DNA of 64,000 nt from Panagrolaimus kolymaensis (GCA_028622995.1 JAJQJQ010000097.1:1-64000); one strand, 5' to 3'; shown: positions 36,833 through 47,039, numbered from the stretch's first letter. Notes: generated from the sequence alone by a model not told the origin. Made by a program: numbers and translations.

Positions 36833-36897
36833 TGGCGTAGTGGGGCTTTTGACAATGAGAAAGGAGATGGTTGGTTCGAATCCCCGATGCTGTTTTT
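36833..36897 (+). promoter_or_regulatory. tRNA-like Pol III unit in Helitron copy 1 (A box, B box, T5)
   Basis: The A box TGGCGTAGTGG lies at 36833-36843 and the B box GGTTCGAATCC at 36873-36883, an exact match to the tRNA consensus. The T5 run at 36893-36897 could act as a Pol III terminator, so a transcript of about 70 nt is possible. The would-be acceptor arms (36826-36832 and the 7 bases after the T arm) do not pair, so this is a degenerate tRNA or SINE head rather than a functional tRNA. The minus-strand open frame here contains GFEPT, the usual antisense read of a B box, and is not a gene. Confidence 0.65.
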
Positions 36898-37370
36898 CGC
36901 CTATTTTGATGAGATTATCTAAAGGATTATGTTTTCGATTATTTTTAATGTTTTTTAAAAATATTAGCGATATATAGAATATGCAAATTTCTATGAAATT
37001 TGTCAAAAATCGATTTTTTTATATTTTTTTATGCAATTGAAGGAAAAATAAAATGCAAATTATTTTTTTTAATGTTTTTTTGAGATTATTCAACTAATTT
37101 TTCACGTCTCATTTTTGGAAATAGAAAAAAAAGATTTTTCTAGAAAGTTTAACGTAATCTCTTTGTCAAAAATAAAACTCATAGCACGATTGCACGAAAC
37201 CAAAAGAAAATACAGTAGAACCTTCTGGAAAAATCTTTTTTTCTTTGTCGCAAAATTTAGATATTGCTTTGTTTGTTAATATTTTTTCAACTATTTTTCG
37301 CGCCGCATTTTTCTTCATTTTTGTTGTTGTATAATATTACTTTTTGATTTTAAATAATGTTCATTTTTCT

Positions 37371-38911
37371 TTTACCAATATCAAGCATGCTTTTTAGCAT
37401 TTAAATAAAGCTTGATCAGCTATCTTTTTACCAATATCAAGCATGCTTTTTAGCAATTAAATAAAGCTTGATCAATGGTTTTTACCAATATCAAGCATGC
37501 TTTTTAGCAATTAAATAAAGCTTGATCAGCTATCTTTTTACCAATATCAAGCATGCTTTTTAGCATTTAAATAAAGCTTGATCAGCTATCTTTTTACCAA
37601 TATCAAGCATGCTTTTTAGCAATTAAATAAAGCTTGATCAATGGTTTTTACCAATATCAAGCATGCTTTTTAGCAATTAAATAAAGCTTGATCAGCTATC
37701 TTTTTACCAATATCAAGCATGCTTTTTAGCATTTAAATAAAGCTTGATCAGCTATCTTTTTACCAATATCAAGCATGCTTTTTAGCAATTAAATAAAGCT
37801 TGATCAATGGTTTTTACCAATATCAAGCATGCTTTTTAGCAATTAAATAAAGCTTGATCAGCTATCTTTTTACCAATATCAAGCATGCTTTTTAGCATTT
37901 AAATAAAGCTTGATCAGCTATCTTTTTACCAATATCAAGCATGCTTTTTAGCAATTAAATAAAGCTTGATCAGCTATCTTTTTACCAATATCAAGCATGC
38001 TTTTTAGCATTTAAATAAAGCTTGATCAGCTATCTTTTTACCAATATCAAGCATGCTTTTTAGCAATTAAATAAAGCTTGATCAGCTATCTTTTTACCAA
38101 TATCAAGCATGCTTTTTAGCATTTAAATAAAGCTTGATCAGCTATCTTTTTACCAATATCAAGCATGCTTTTTAGCAATTAAATAAAGCTTGATCAATGG
38201 TTTTTACCAATATCAAGCATGCTTTTTAGCAATTAAATAAAGCTTGATCAGCTATCTTTTTACCAATATCAAGCATGCTTTTTAGCAATTAAATAAAGCT
38301 TGATCAATGGTTTTTACCAATATCAAGCATGCTTTTTAGCAATTAAATAAAGCTTGATCAATGGTTTTTACCAATATCAAGCATGCTTTTTAGCAATTAA
38401 ATAAAGCTTGATCAGCTATCTTTTTACCAATATCAAGCATGCTTTTTAGCAATTAAATAAAGCTTGATCAATGGTTTTTACCAATATCAAGCATGCTTTT
38501 TAGCAATTAAATAAAGCTTGATCAGCTATCTTTTTACCAATATCAAGCATGCTTTTTAGCATTTAAATAAAGCTTGATCAGCTATCTTTTTACCAATATC
38601 AAGCATGCTTTTTAGCAATTAAATAAAGCTTGATCAATGGTTTTTACCAATATCAAGCATGCTTTTTAGCAATTAAATAAAGCTTGATCAGCTATCTTTT
38701 TACCAATATCAAGCATGCTTTTTAGCAATTAAATAAAGCTTGATCAATGGTTTTTACCAATATCAAGCATGCTTTTTAGCAACTAAATAAAGCTTGATCA
38801 ATGGTTTTTACCAATATCAAGCATGCTTTTTAACAATTAAATAAAGCTTGATCAGCTATCTTTTTACCAATATCAAGCATACTTTTAGCAATTAAATAAA
38901 GCTTGATTAAT
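37371..38911. repeat. Iteron-like minisatellite in Helitron copy 1, about 28 units of 54/56 bp
   Basis: Units read ACCAATATCAAGCATGCTTT, then TTAGCA(A/T)TTAAATAAA, then GCTTGATCA. They end in either ATGGTTTTT (54 bp) or GCTATCTTTTT (56 bp). Each unit contains the palindrome AAGCATGCTT and an inverted repeat ATCAAGC...GCTTGAT that could form a stem. The last unit is degenerate (GCATACTTTTAGC). The array lies about 280 bp upstream of the Rep start codon and might act as a promoter or enhancer, replication iterons, or a binding site for the Rep protein; that is inference only. Confidence 0.9.
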
Positions 38912-39193
38912 GTTTTTATTTGTATTGTTTTATTTTATTTTCTCATCATTATTCTCTTCATTCGTTTCTATTTATTTTCGTGTTTTTTTTTTGTTCCGTG
39001 TTTTATCAATTTTCGTGCAATTTTTTGGTGATTATCTAATAATCGTTCATTTTTCAGATTCAAAGGTTTACTTTTGCTTCTTACAATACTAAGATACTAC
39101 ATCAGATTACAATCGAAGTTTTAGTTCATTTTTTGGACTAAACATTCGCGTTTTTTATTTTTTATTTTTTAATGTGATTAGATCACGTCTAAA

Positions 39194-42100
39194 ATGGATT
39201 TATCCATTGAAGAAAGGAGCCAATTGTCCAAAGGCTTAAACTCGGGCACAATAGAAAATTTAAATCCTGACGAACTTATGTCAGGTGATGCTGTTTCGTT
39301 ATTCTTTGGAAGTTTAACTTATGAAACACATCAAAAAGTTCTTTCGGTCGATTCGATGTTTGCCGGGCACCAATTTCAAAATGGGCCAAAACAAGACACT
39401 CATCGTGCTCACCATTTGTTAAAAGGCAAACCTTTTGTGGAAGATTATGAATATATTCTTATTCCCGTTTGCTATTATTCACAAACAAAGGTTAAGAATG
39501 CCTATGATAAAAAAGGTCATTGGGTGCTTGGTATTTATTTTAAAGCAACAAAAACGTTGTATTACCTCGACCCTTATGGCGCTAAATCCATTCCTACTCA
39601 TGTACGAAGGATTATGCTTAATGCCATTAACACTATCGGACCAAAAAACACTAAGCTTAAACCAAAAGTGATCATTTTTGACAAACATAACATTCAAACT
39701 GACTCAATAAGCTGTGGCTTTTTGATTTGTTTTTATGGTCAAAGTTTCATTCGTTTAGGATTAGAAAACCTTATTGAAGAAAATTTCAATTTAAATTATT
39801 ACAAAAATTATGTCATTTTAAGACTAAAAGAGCTGTTTATAGCTCCTGTAATAAATTTAAATTCAGATGACGATGTGCAAGCAATCATTTCGAGTTCATC
39901 TGATGATGAATCGATTGCAACTAAAAAATCGAAAACTGAAACTCCTTCATTTGGTATAAAATCATTATCTTTAAAAACACCAAACAAGAGCAATAAAGCT
40001 TTATTTAATACAAATGTAACTCCACTTCGTAATAAACCTCAAAAAAGATTGCATGATGGTAACATCAAACAAATTGCAACAAATGAGGAGCCCATGGAGA
40101 TGGATGAAGTTAATGTTACATCGAATTATGCTGTTAACAATTCGCTTGCTTTTGATTTTGCCGATATCGATATGCAAGATCTGCAAGCCCCGCTTACATC
40201 AGGTCTTTTAAAGACAATCAAAGAAAATAGGTGGATAAGCGACATTGTTGTAGCTAAAGAAATTGTCCGTGAAATCATTGATGAACATGAGGAAAAAAGG
40301 CTTTTAGTTTTCCCATCAGTTTGGTATGATTATGCTACTTTTGATAATTGGAGTTCTGATACTAATATGCCAAATCGTGTTCCAACTTTTCCTAAATTCA
40401 GTTCAACATTTGAGCATGCTATCATTCCAATTAACATCGGAAGCACCCATTGGGCTTTTGGTATTTTAAATAAAGCAAGAAAAGAATGTACTTATTTTTG
40501 TACAAAAAAATGGAATCTTTCTGATCCTTATTTTAAAAAACTAAAAACAATTTGCTTTTTATTGTGTGGAGCTGAATGCCGTATTATTACTCCACCAAAA
40601 GATAGCTTTAAATATCAACTTCCTCACGACAGTTCCAATTGTGGTCCACTAATTTGTATGTTGATTAAAAGATATTTCACCAACGAACCTATGGATTTTG
40701 ATGATACCGAAGTCGTTGCTTGGAGAACTAATGTTTATAATTATTATAAACAATTTATACCCATTGAATCAGAAGAAGAAACTATAGCAATCTCTGAAAA
40801 TGGTGATAGCCTCCAAGAAATATCGGCAGATCATAAAAATGATATGAGTTCAAGAAATAATACAAATTCAAATATTTCTTTAACTTCCGATTCAATGAAT
40901 GTCGATATTGAAAGCTATGAAGACTTTTATAAAAATAGAAAAAAAAGGGATACTCCTCTAGAACGTAAGAGATATGAAGAATATAAAAATTCTTTCCAAA
41001 TTATTTCTCATAAAAACAAAGACACAGACACTTCTATTAATTTTGAAAGTGGTAACATTAATGTAACAAAAAACAAAGGAGGTCGTCCTTCAAAAAAACA
41101 AGTTAAGAATCGGTACAGTTCGACTAAAGTTATAATTAATCAAACCAAAGACAACGTAAAAGTTGTAATGAGTTCTGAATTAACTAAATCACAAAAACAA
41201 ATGCCACCTCCTCAACTTGGCACAACGTATGATGAAGTAACTAATAAAAGACGTTCATCAAGGTTAGCCAAAAAATTACGAAAATTAAAAGATATCACTC
41301 CACAATGTCACCACACTGGCAAAATTCACAAAGAAGGTTGTGCAGCTGAAAGTGTCAACCATAAAGTAGAATACTTTGATGTTGGTGATTTCACATATCG
41401 TTGTAAATTTTGTGGACGATGGATGTCAAAATATGAAGCTGAGACTCCAAGCCAAGCAAACAAATGTTGCGCAGATGGCAAAATTGATCTCAGTGAAACA
41501 CATGATATTTTACAAAATAAAATTCCTTACGTTTTGCAACATATGCTTGATCCATATAAAATTGAATACAATGACGAGCTTGTAAAAAAAAGTCGCGCAT
41601 ATAATTCAGAAGTGGCTTTTGCTTCCATTTCCACTGATGGTAGAGTGCCTCCTCTTCCAACACGAGGTCCACCCGTTGTGAGATTAAATGGAAATATTGA
41701 ACATCTTGCAAGTGATTTATTGCCTCCAGAAGGTAAAAGACCAGCATTCGGTCAAATTTATGTTTTAGACTTGGAAGATGCAGAAAATATCCGAACTGAA
41801 GCAGCAAAGGAAAAAGAATTAGATGAAGGAATTTTAAATCAATTGCATAAAATGCTTAATGATTATAATTCTTTAGCAAAACTTTATAAAAGCGGAAGCG
41901 AGCGTATGAATGAAGAAATTGAAAAAGCTCGAGCTGAAAATAAAGAAATTCCAAAATTTAGAATTATCATTGTTGATGCTCGTGAAGATAAAGATTTCAC
42001 CGCACATGATCCCAGCATTCATCCTCATCGAGCTGAAAAGCCCCAAAATGAATTGGTTGGCATGATTTGGGTTAATGATGATGGAGAACCACCTGAATTT

Positions 42101-44449
42101 AAAGGTGTATGGCTTCATGGAAAGGAAGGAGCAATCCATAATATGCCTTATTACAGTCCAAACATTGATCCTCTTTGTTATCCTTTACTTTTTCCACATG
42201 GTAATCAAATGTATCATAATGCAATACCTTTAGTAAATAATGATACCACCATTCAAAGTGAAAAAAGTAAAAAGAATTTAATGAATGATGACATTGATAT
42301 TCCTGACAATGAAAGGGATGATTACATCAATGGCGGTGATGATGATGTTCAAGAAGAATTTGAGGAGTCAGTCAAAGAGCTTGAAGGCTTTCGCAAGGGT
42401 TTTGGAAGGAAATATGTATCTCGGAAACAGTTCTATCGATATTTTATGTTTCCACGAGATAAAAAAGGTTTCAAACAATCCCATTGGCTTTATAGTAAAG
42501 GAGCTTTGGCTGAAGCATATATAATTGATGCCGTCTGCAGAGCAGAAAAATGTGAATTAGAAACGGCTAAAAGAGAAATTGAACAATCAAAAAAGAGGTC
42601 AGCGACAAAAGCTGAATTACGACAATACATTGAAAAAAAAGTTTTGAAAGGAAAAAAGCTTGGAAAGCTTTTTACAATTCCTGCGACTTTTAAAGGTGGT
42701 AGAAAACATATGCAAAAAGCATATTCAAATATCATGACGATTATTGATAACACTGATTTGCCGTCATATTTTGTGACTTTTACAGGCAATCCAAATTGGC
42801 CAGAAATTCAAAGAAATAAATTTCATAAAAATGAAAAAAGTCGATTTGATCTTAAATGTCGCGTCTTTTTGGCAAAAGCACAAGAATTCCTTGATGACCT
42901 TTTTAAACGTAATGTCTTGGGAAAAGTGCAAGGTTATCACGTGGTAATGGAATTTCAAAAACGTGGAATGCCACACTTACATGCCATTTTAATTATGCAA
43001 GAGAAAGTAACTGTTGAAGACATCGATAATTATATCTCAGCTCGAATTCCAGATTTGCCAGATGAAAAAGACAAATCTGAGGAAGCCGAACAGCAAAGGC
43101 GATACCATGAAATCATTATGAGAAATAATATTCATTATTGCAATGAAAATTCAGGATGTCAGATCGACGGAGTTTGTAGTAAAGGATATAAAAAGCCCTA
43201 TTCAAATACTACAATTATACATCAGCATAAGCCTGCTGAATATGAACGGCTTCCTCCAAAATCCTCTATCAATAAAAAATTAGATGAAACAGAAAAATCT
43301 GATTTGCCAAATGAAAAAGGCGAGGATCAAACGAAAAACCAAAATGAAAACGCGAAAAATGTTGAAAATAATGAGGACGAAATGGAAGAACTCGATTTTC
43401 AAGATGTACCGCGTAAAGATTTTGACGAAGAAACTTTTGTTGAATACAGAAGACTTCCACCAAAACCAAAGGATGTAACAATTGATGACACGAATGAGCA
43501 TCTTTTTGGCAATACATACATGAAAGAAATTAAAAAAAATGTTTTCTTCCAAATTGATGATGCTCATGTTGTTCCACATAACAAATTTTTATCATTAAAA
43601 TATGATTGCCACATTAATGTTGAATGTACTGTAGGACAAACAGGAAGTCCAAAATATACATGTAAGTATACAACAAAATGTGGCGACGTTGTTTACATTA
43701 AAAAACAACGAATTAAAATAAATGAAAAAGGAGAAGAAGTTGTGGATTATGATGAAGGCGAGGTACATATAAATGCCCGTATTATGACAAGTTGCGCAGC
43801 TTTAATGCGTTTGCTGTGTACTTGGATTTTCAAACAATCTCATATTGTTGAAGCGCTTCAAATCCATTTAGAAGGTCAAGAAAATGTTGTTTTTGAAGAA
43901 GGTGCAGAAGAGCAAGCTGCAAATAAACCAACAAAAACACAACTGACTTCATTTTTTGAACTTTGCAATAACGATCCTGAAGCATGCCAATACACTTATA
44001 AAGATATTCCATATCATTATTGGTTTGATAAGCAAAGTAAAACATGGATAAAAAGAAAAAGAACACCAACAAACTTTTTCGTGAGAATTCATCATGTTTC
44101 TCCTCGAGAAGCAGAGCTTTATGCTCTTCGCATCCTTTTGATGTATGTAAAAGGTCCAAAAAGCTTTAAGGATCTTCGAACGGTTGATGGTGTTGAATAT
44201 CCAACATTTTTAAGCACAGCTCAGGCATTAGGTCTTTGGGAAAATGATGATATTCATTTTCGGGTAATTCAAGACGCAATTAACGAAATGCGTAATCAAA
44301 GACAAATAAGACATTTCTTTGCTATGGTTATTGCTTTCAATCAACCTGGAAACCCAGATAAATTTTTGGATAAATTCCTCGATGAATTATTCCTTGGTTA
44401 TGGGGAAGATCCAACCAAAAATCGGGAGCAAAGAAGGCGAAGGCATTAA
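39194..44449 (+). CDS. Helitron Rep protein with two N-terminal Ulp1/C48-like protease domains, copy 1
   Basis: A 1751-residue ORF starts at ATG 39194, in context TCTAAAATGG. Domain order: Ulp1/SENP-like cysteine protease 1 at about 60-200, with H109 (GHW), D126 (YLDPYG) and C174 (SISCGF). A second related domain at about 350-495 keeps H419 (THW) and C483 (SSNCGP) but has Cys/Thr in place of the expected Asp (YFCTKK, about 435-438). An AT-hook-like GGRPSKK follows at about 629-635. A zinc-finger-like C737/C740...C758/C759 precedes the conserved LLPPEG. The Helitron_like_N segment has FVTFTGNPNWPEI at about 1193-1205. The HUH motif is H1261-L-H1263, and the probable Y2 tyrosines are Y1488/Y1492 (KYTCKY). 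Rep nicks and joins single-stranded DNA ends during rolling-circle transposition. The ORF stops just before the helicase, which lies in the -1 frame. Confidence 0.92.
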   Translation: MDLSIEERSQLSKGLNSGTIENLNPDELMSGDAVSLFFGSLTYETHQKVLSVDSMFAGHQFQNGPKQDTHRAHHLLKGKPFVEDYEYILIPVCYYSQTKVKNAYDKKGHWVLGIYFKATKTLYYLDPYGAKSIPTHVRRIMLNAINTIGPKNTKLKPKVIIFDKHNIQTDSISCGFLICFYGQSFIRLGLENLIEENFNLNYYKNYVILRLKELFIAPVINLNSDDDVQAIISSSSDDESIATKKSKTETPSFGIKSLSLKTPNKSNKALFNTNVTPLRNKPQKRLHDGNIKQIATNEEPMEMDEVNVTSNYAVNNSLAFDFADIDMQDLQAPLTSGLLKTIKENRWISDIVVAKEIVREIIDEHEEKRLLVFPSVWYDYATFDNWSSDTNMPNRVPTFPKFSSTFEHAIIPINIGSTHWAFGILNKARKECTYFCTKKWNLSDPYFKKLKTICFLLCGAECRIITPPKDSFKYQLPHDSSNCGPLICMLIKRYFTNEPMDFDDTEVVAWRTNVYNYYKQFIPIESEEETIAISENGDSLQEISADHKNDMSSRNNTNSNISLTSDSMNVDIESYEDFYKNRKKRDTPLERKRYEEYKNSFQIISHKNKDTDTSINFESGNINVTKNKGGRPSKKQVKNRYSSTKVIINQTKDNVKVVMSSELTKSQKQMPPPQLGTTYDEVTNKRRSSRLAKKLRKLKDITPQCHHTGKIHKEGCAAESVNHKVEYFDVGDFTYRCKFCGRWMSKYEAETPSQANKCCADGKIDLSETHDILQNKIPYVLQHMLDPYKIEYNDELVKKSRAYNSEVAFASISTDGRVPPLPTRGPPVVRLNGNIEHLASDLLPPEGKRPAFGQIYVLDLEDAENIRTEAAKEKELDEGILNQLHKMLNDYNSLAKLYKSGSERMNEEIEKARAENKEIPKFRIIIVDAREDKDFTAHDPSIHPHRAEKPQNELVGMIWVNDDGEPPEFKGVWLHGKEGAIHNMPYYSPNIDPLCYPLLFPHGNQMYHNAIPLVNNDTTIQSEKSKKNLMNDDIDIPDNERDDYINGGDDDVQEEFEESVKELEGFRKGFGRKYVSRKQFYRYFMFPRDKKGFKQSHWLYSKGALAEAYIIDAVCRAEKCELETAKREIEQSKKRSATKAELRQYIEKKVLKGKKLGKLFTIPATFKGGRKHMQKAYSNIMTIIDNTDLPSYFVTFTGNPNWPEIQRNKFHKNEKSRFDLKCRVFLAKAQEFLDDLFKRNVLGKVQGYHVVMEFQKRGMPHLHAILIMQEKVTVEDIDNYISARIPDLPDEKDKSEEAEQQRRYHEIIMRNNIHYCNENSGCQIDGVCSKGYKKPYSNTTIIHQHKPAEYERLPPKSSINKKLDETEKSDLPNEKGEDQTKNQNENAKNVENNEDEMEELDFQDVPRKDFDEETFVEYRRLPPKPKDVTIDDTNEHLFGNTYMKEIKKNVFFQIDDAHVVPHNKFLSLKYDCHINVECTVGQTGSPKYTCKYTTKCGDVVYIKKQRIKINEKGEEVVDYDEGEVHINARIMTSCAALMRLLCTWIFKQSHIVEALQIHLEGQENVVFEEGAEEQAANKPTKTQLTSFFELCNNDPEACQYTYKDIPYHYWFDKQSKTWIKRKRTPTNFFVRIHHVSPREAELYALRILLMYVKGPKSFKDLRTVDGVEYPTFLSTAQALGLWENDDIHFRVIQDAINEMRNQRQIRHFFAMVIAFNQPGNPDKFLDKFLDELFLGYGEDPTKNREQRRRRH

Positions 44450-44454
44450 ATTAC

Positions 44455-46053
44455 TTGGAATATATTTTTGAAAAAATAGGCACGAGTTGTCGTCGTCTTG
44501 GATTTAATGTTCCAGATAATTTTGAAGAAAATTGCCATTCAAAGGAAGCAGAACATGATTATGAAGCTCCTGATGATTTGCCTTTTGTCAATGGTAAAAA
44601 GCTTACCATTCAAGAATATGCTGATGCACAAAAAGCAAAATTAAATAATGATCAAACAAAAGCATTCGATGAAATTTGGAATGCTATTGAAAATAAAAAA
44701 GGCGGCTTTTATTTTTTGCAAGGTTCAGGAGGAACAGGCAAAACATTTTTGTATAATACTCTTATTACTTTTTGTCAAGCTCATGGATACAAAGTTCAAT
44801 CATGCGCTTCTACAGGAATTGCAGCGACTTTGTTAAAAGGAGGGATGACAGCTCATTCTGCTTTCTTTATTCCAAAAGAATTAGGTCCTGATAGTAATTT
44901 AAATATTGGTGCTCATACTAAGAAAGGTGAATATTTTAAAGACCTTAATTTAGTAATTATTGATGAAGTTAGCATGCTTCACAAAGATTGTATGAATTAC
45001 ATCGATAGAATTCTAAAAGATCTAAGAAACAACCAACAACTTTTTGGAAATACCGTTGTTTTGATTGGAGGTGATTGGAAACAATTAACACCCGTGGTTC
45101 CAAGAGGAAGCGAAATGGCAATTATCAATGCTTCAATAAAATCATGGGATAAATTCCAAAATGCTCGACAACTAAACCTCGAACAAAATATGAGAGTAAA
45201 TTCGAATGAGCTTGCATTCATCGAAGAATTAAAACTTATTGGAAATGGCGATAAATCATTATATATTAAAGGGACTGATTCCATCACTGTTGAAGCAGCC
45301 ATTACTGTTAAAAACGAAGCTGATTTGATTAATTTTTGTTATGAACCAGGGTGGTTGCAAAATCCACAAAAGTACGCAAAGGAACTTTGTGGAAGTGCCA
45401 TTCTCGCTCCACTAAATACAGTTCAGCAAAGGATAAATAAGGTAATTTTATCAAAACTAACAGGTTCTCAACAAACTTTTTCAAGTATCGATACATTATT
45501 ATCAGATAAAGACAAATATTGTCCTCTCGAAGAAAATGACGATGATTACAGCGTCGAAAAAATGCATAGGATTGAAACAGCAGGTATGCCTCCTCATGAA
45601 TTAAATCTAAAAGTTGGAGCAATTGTTATGCTGATAAAAAATTTATCAATTTTCACAGGCCTTTGCAATGGGACAAGAATGCAAATTGTGGAGATGAATA
45701 AAGACTTTTTAAAATGCAAAGTTTTAACAGGACCAGCATCCAAATCAGATGAAGTCGTTTATATTCCACGAGTCAAATTCGAGTATGGCAATTGTGAAGC
45801 TGAACCAGATATCCATTTTATCCGAACTCAATTTCCAATTAAGTTAGCTTTTGCTATGACTATTAACAAAGCTCAAGGCCAAACTTTAGAAAGAGTTGGG
45901 TTGTATTTTAGAACAAGCGAATGCTTTTCTCATGGCCAACTTTACACTGCTCTGTCCAGAGTCAGAACAAAAGACTCTATCAGAATTTTTACTGCAGTTC
46001 CAGAAAAACCAACAGTTAAAAATATTGTTTGGCAAAACCTTTTAAATATGTAA
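44455..46053 (+). CDS. Helitron Pif1-type DNA helicase ORF, copy 1 (-1 frame, no ATG start)
   Basis: This encodes the helicase half of a RepHel transposase and would unwind DNA 5'-to-3' during transposition. Motifs: Walker A GSGGTGKT at about 90-97, Walker B VIIDEVSM at about 167-174, GGDWKQLTPVV near 205, APLNTVQQRIN, the INKAQGQTLE motif, and TALSRVRT near the end. The frame has no ATG at its start (position 44455 is TTG) and is open upstream into the tail of the Rep ORF. The first in-frame ATGs lie beyond Walker A, so translation needs a -1 frameshift, a very short intron (for example 44397-44428, 32 nt), or is lost by mutation. It normally forms one polypeptide with Rep. Confidence 0.9.
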   Translation: MEYIFEKIGTSCRRLGFNVPDNFEENCHSKEAEHDYEAPDDLPFVNGKKLTIQEYADAQKAKLNNDQTKAFDEIWNAIENKKGGFYFLQGSGGTGKTFLYNTLITFCQAHGYKVQSCASTGIAATLLKGGMTAHSAFFIPKELGPDSNLNIGAHTKKGEYFKDLNLVIIDEVSMLHKDCMNYIDRILKDLRNNQQLFGNTVVLIGGDWKQLTPVVPRGSEMAIINASIKSWDKFQNARQLNLEQNMRVNSNELAFIEELKLIGNGDKSLYIKGTDSITVEAAITVKNEADLINFCYEPGWLQNPQKYAKELCGSAILAPLNTVQQRINKVILSKLTGSQQTFSSIDTLLSDKDKYCPLEENDDDYSVEKMHRIETAGMPPHELNLKVGAIVMLIKNLSIFTGLCNGTRMQIVEMNKDFLKCKVLTGPASKSDEVVYIPRVKFEYGNCEAEPDIHFIRTQFPIKLAFAMTINKAQGQTLERVGLYFRTSECFSHGQLYTALSRVRTKDSIRIFTAVPEKPTVKNIVWQNLLNM

Positions 46054-46123
46054 AAGCAAAAATATGTTGTTGCATATTTTTTATTATGTTTTTTTTATAT
46101 ATTTTTTTTTCAAAAAAAAAAAA

Positions 46124-46311
46124 CTCCTCTGTATTCGGAAACCTTGACGTGGTAGAGGAGCAGAAACGCTTTTGGAATTTACAAAAGTAGGCAAATATCC
46201 GAAATTTACATAATTTGATAGTATTTCAAATTTTAAAGCTAGAACCAGCCGTTAATCGCGAAGCGATTTATGTTCAACGCCAAAAGCCTAACTATTGATC
46301 GGTTCTCCTAG
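46124..46311 (+). other. Helitron 3' terminal structure, copy 1
   Basis: A hairpin CTCCTCT (46124-46130)/AGAGGAG (46154-46160) lies just after the helicase gene. A second structure near the end has CTAGAACC (46239-46246) pairing with GGTTCT (46301-46306) and enclosing the small hairpin ATCGC-GAA-GCGAT (46255-46267). The element then ends CCTAG. A stem-loop shortly before a CTRR end is the known termination signal of Helitron rolling-circle transposition. Confidence 0.7.
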
Positions 46312-46501
46312 TTATAATATGAAAAAAACAAGGGAGTAGTTAGCAGATTGAGCGATCCGGCCGATTGTTTGATTTTTCTATCTAGCTAGGATGGGGTAAA
46401 ATCACCCGTAGATTTCAGAAAAACTTTCGGAGGAATATGAAGTCAATATGGATCTCGAGATATATGCAAATTTTCAAATTTTAACTCAAAATTTTTCTCT
46501 T

Positions 46502-46566
46502 TGGCGTAGTGGGGCTTTTGACAATGAGAAAGGAGATGGTTGGTTCGAATCCCCGATGCTGTTTTT
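46502..46566 (+). promoter_or_regulatory. tRNA-like Pol III unit in Helitron copy 2 (A box, B box, T5)
   Basis: Same as in copy 1: A box at 46502-46512, B box at 46542-46552 and T5 run at 46562-46566. The acceptor arms do not pair. Confidence 0.65.
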
Positions 46567-47039
46567 CGCCTATTTTGATGAGATTATCTAAAGGATTATG
46601 TTTTCGATTATTTTTAATGTTTTTTAAAAATATTAGCGATATATAGAATATGCAAATTTCTATGAAATTTGTCAAAAATCGATTTTTTTATATTTTTTTA
46701 TGCAATTGAAGGAAAAATAAAATGCAAATTATTTTTTTTAATGTTTTTTTGAGATTATTCAACTAATTTTTCACGTCTCATTTTTGGAAATAGAAAAAAA
46801 AGATTTTTCTAGAAAGTTTAACGTAATCTCTTTGTCAAAAATAAAACTCATAGCACGATTGCACGAAACCAAAAGAAAATACAGTAGAACCTTCTGGAAA
46901 AATCTTTTTTTCTTTGTCGCAAAATTTAGATATTGCTTTGTTTGTTAATATTTTTTCAACTATTTTTCGCGCCGCATTTTTCTTCATTTTTGTTGTTGTA
47001 TAATATTACTTTTTGATTTTAAATAATGTTCATTTTTCT

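Larger units (their letters stand above)
36643..46311 (+). mobile_element. Helitron copy 1 with Ulp1-Rep and Pif1 helicase genes (9,669 bp)
   Basis: This is a complete autonomous-type rolling-circle transposon inserted in the satellite. It begins TTATAATATG after ...AAAAAATA and ends ...GGTTCTCCTAG, a CTRR end. It is followed directly by the first base of copy 2. Contents in order: a 5' segment with a tRNA-like Pol III promoter, an array of 54/56-bp units, the Rep ORF, the helicase ORF, then hairpins and the CTAG terminus. The satellite flanks left of copy 1 and right of copy 2 join to a normal uninterrupted monomer, with no target duplication. The two termini share only the short subterminal inverted motif TAGTTAG. 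Confidence 0.92.

Noticed and set aside
36826..36897. Functional tRNA gene
   Set aside because: A and B boxes fit, but the acceptor arms cannot pair and the anticodon arm is not formed.
36812..37006. 64-codon minus-strand ORF in the Helitron 5' region (also 46481-46675)
   Set aside because: It contains GFEPT, the typical antisense translation of a tRNA B box, and overlaps the tRNA-like segment; no protein signature.
37371..38911. CRISPR-like array of short repeats
   Set aside because: The regions between palindromes are the same in every unit, so there are no spacers; it is a minisatellite.
38910..39092. 60-codon hydrophobic ORF just upstream of Rep (also 49737-49919)
   Set aside because: T-rich leader sequence read as Phe/Leu/Ser. 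It lies in the probable 5' UTR of the Rep ORF and has no start context or family match.
41490..45622. Several antisense ORFs of 70-109 codons inside the Rep and helicase genes, repeated in copy 2
   Set aside because: They are reverse-frame shadows of the conserved Rep and Pif1 coding sequences.
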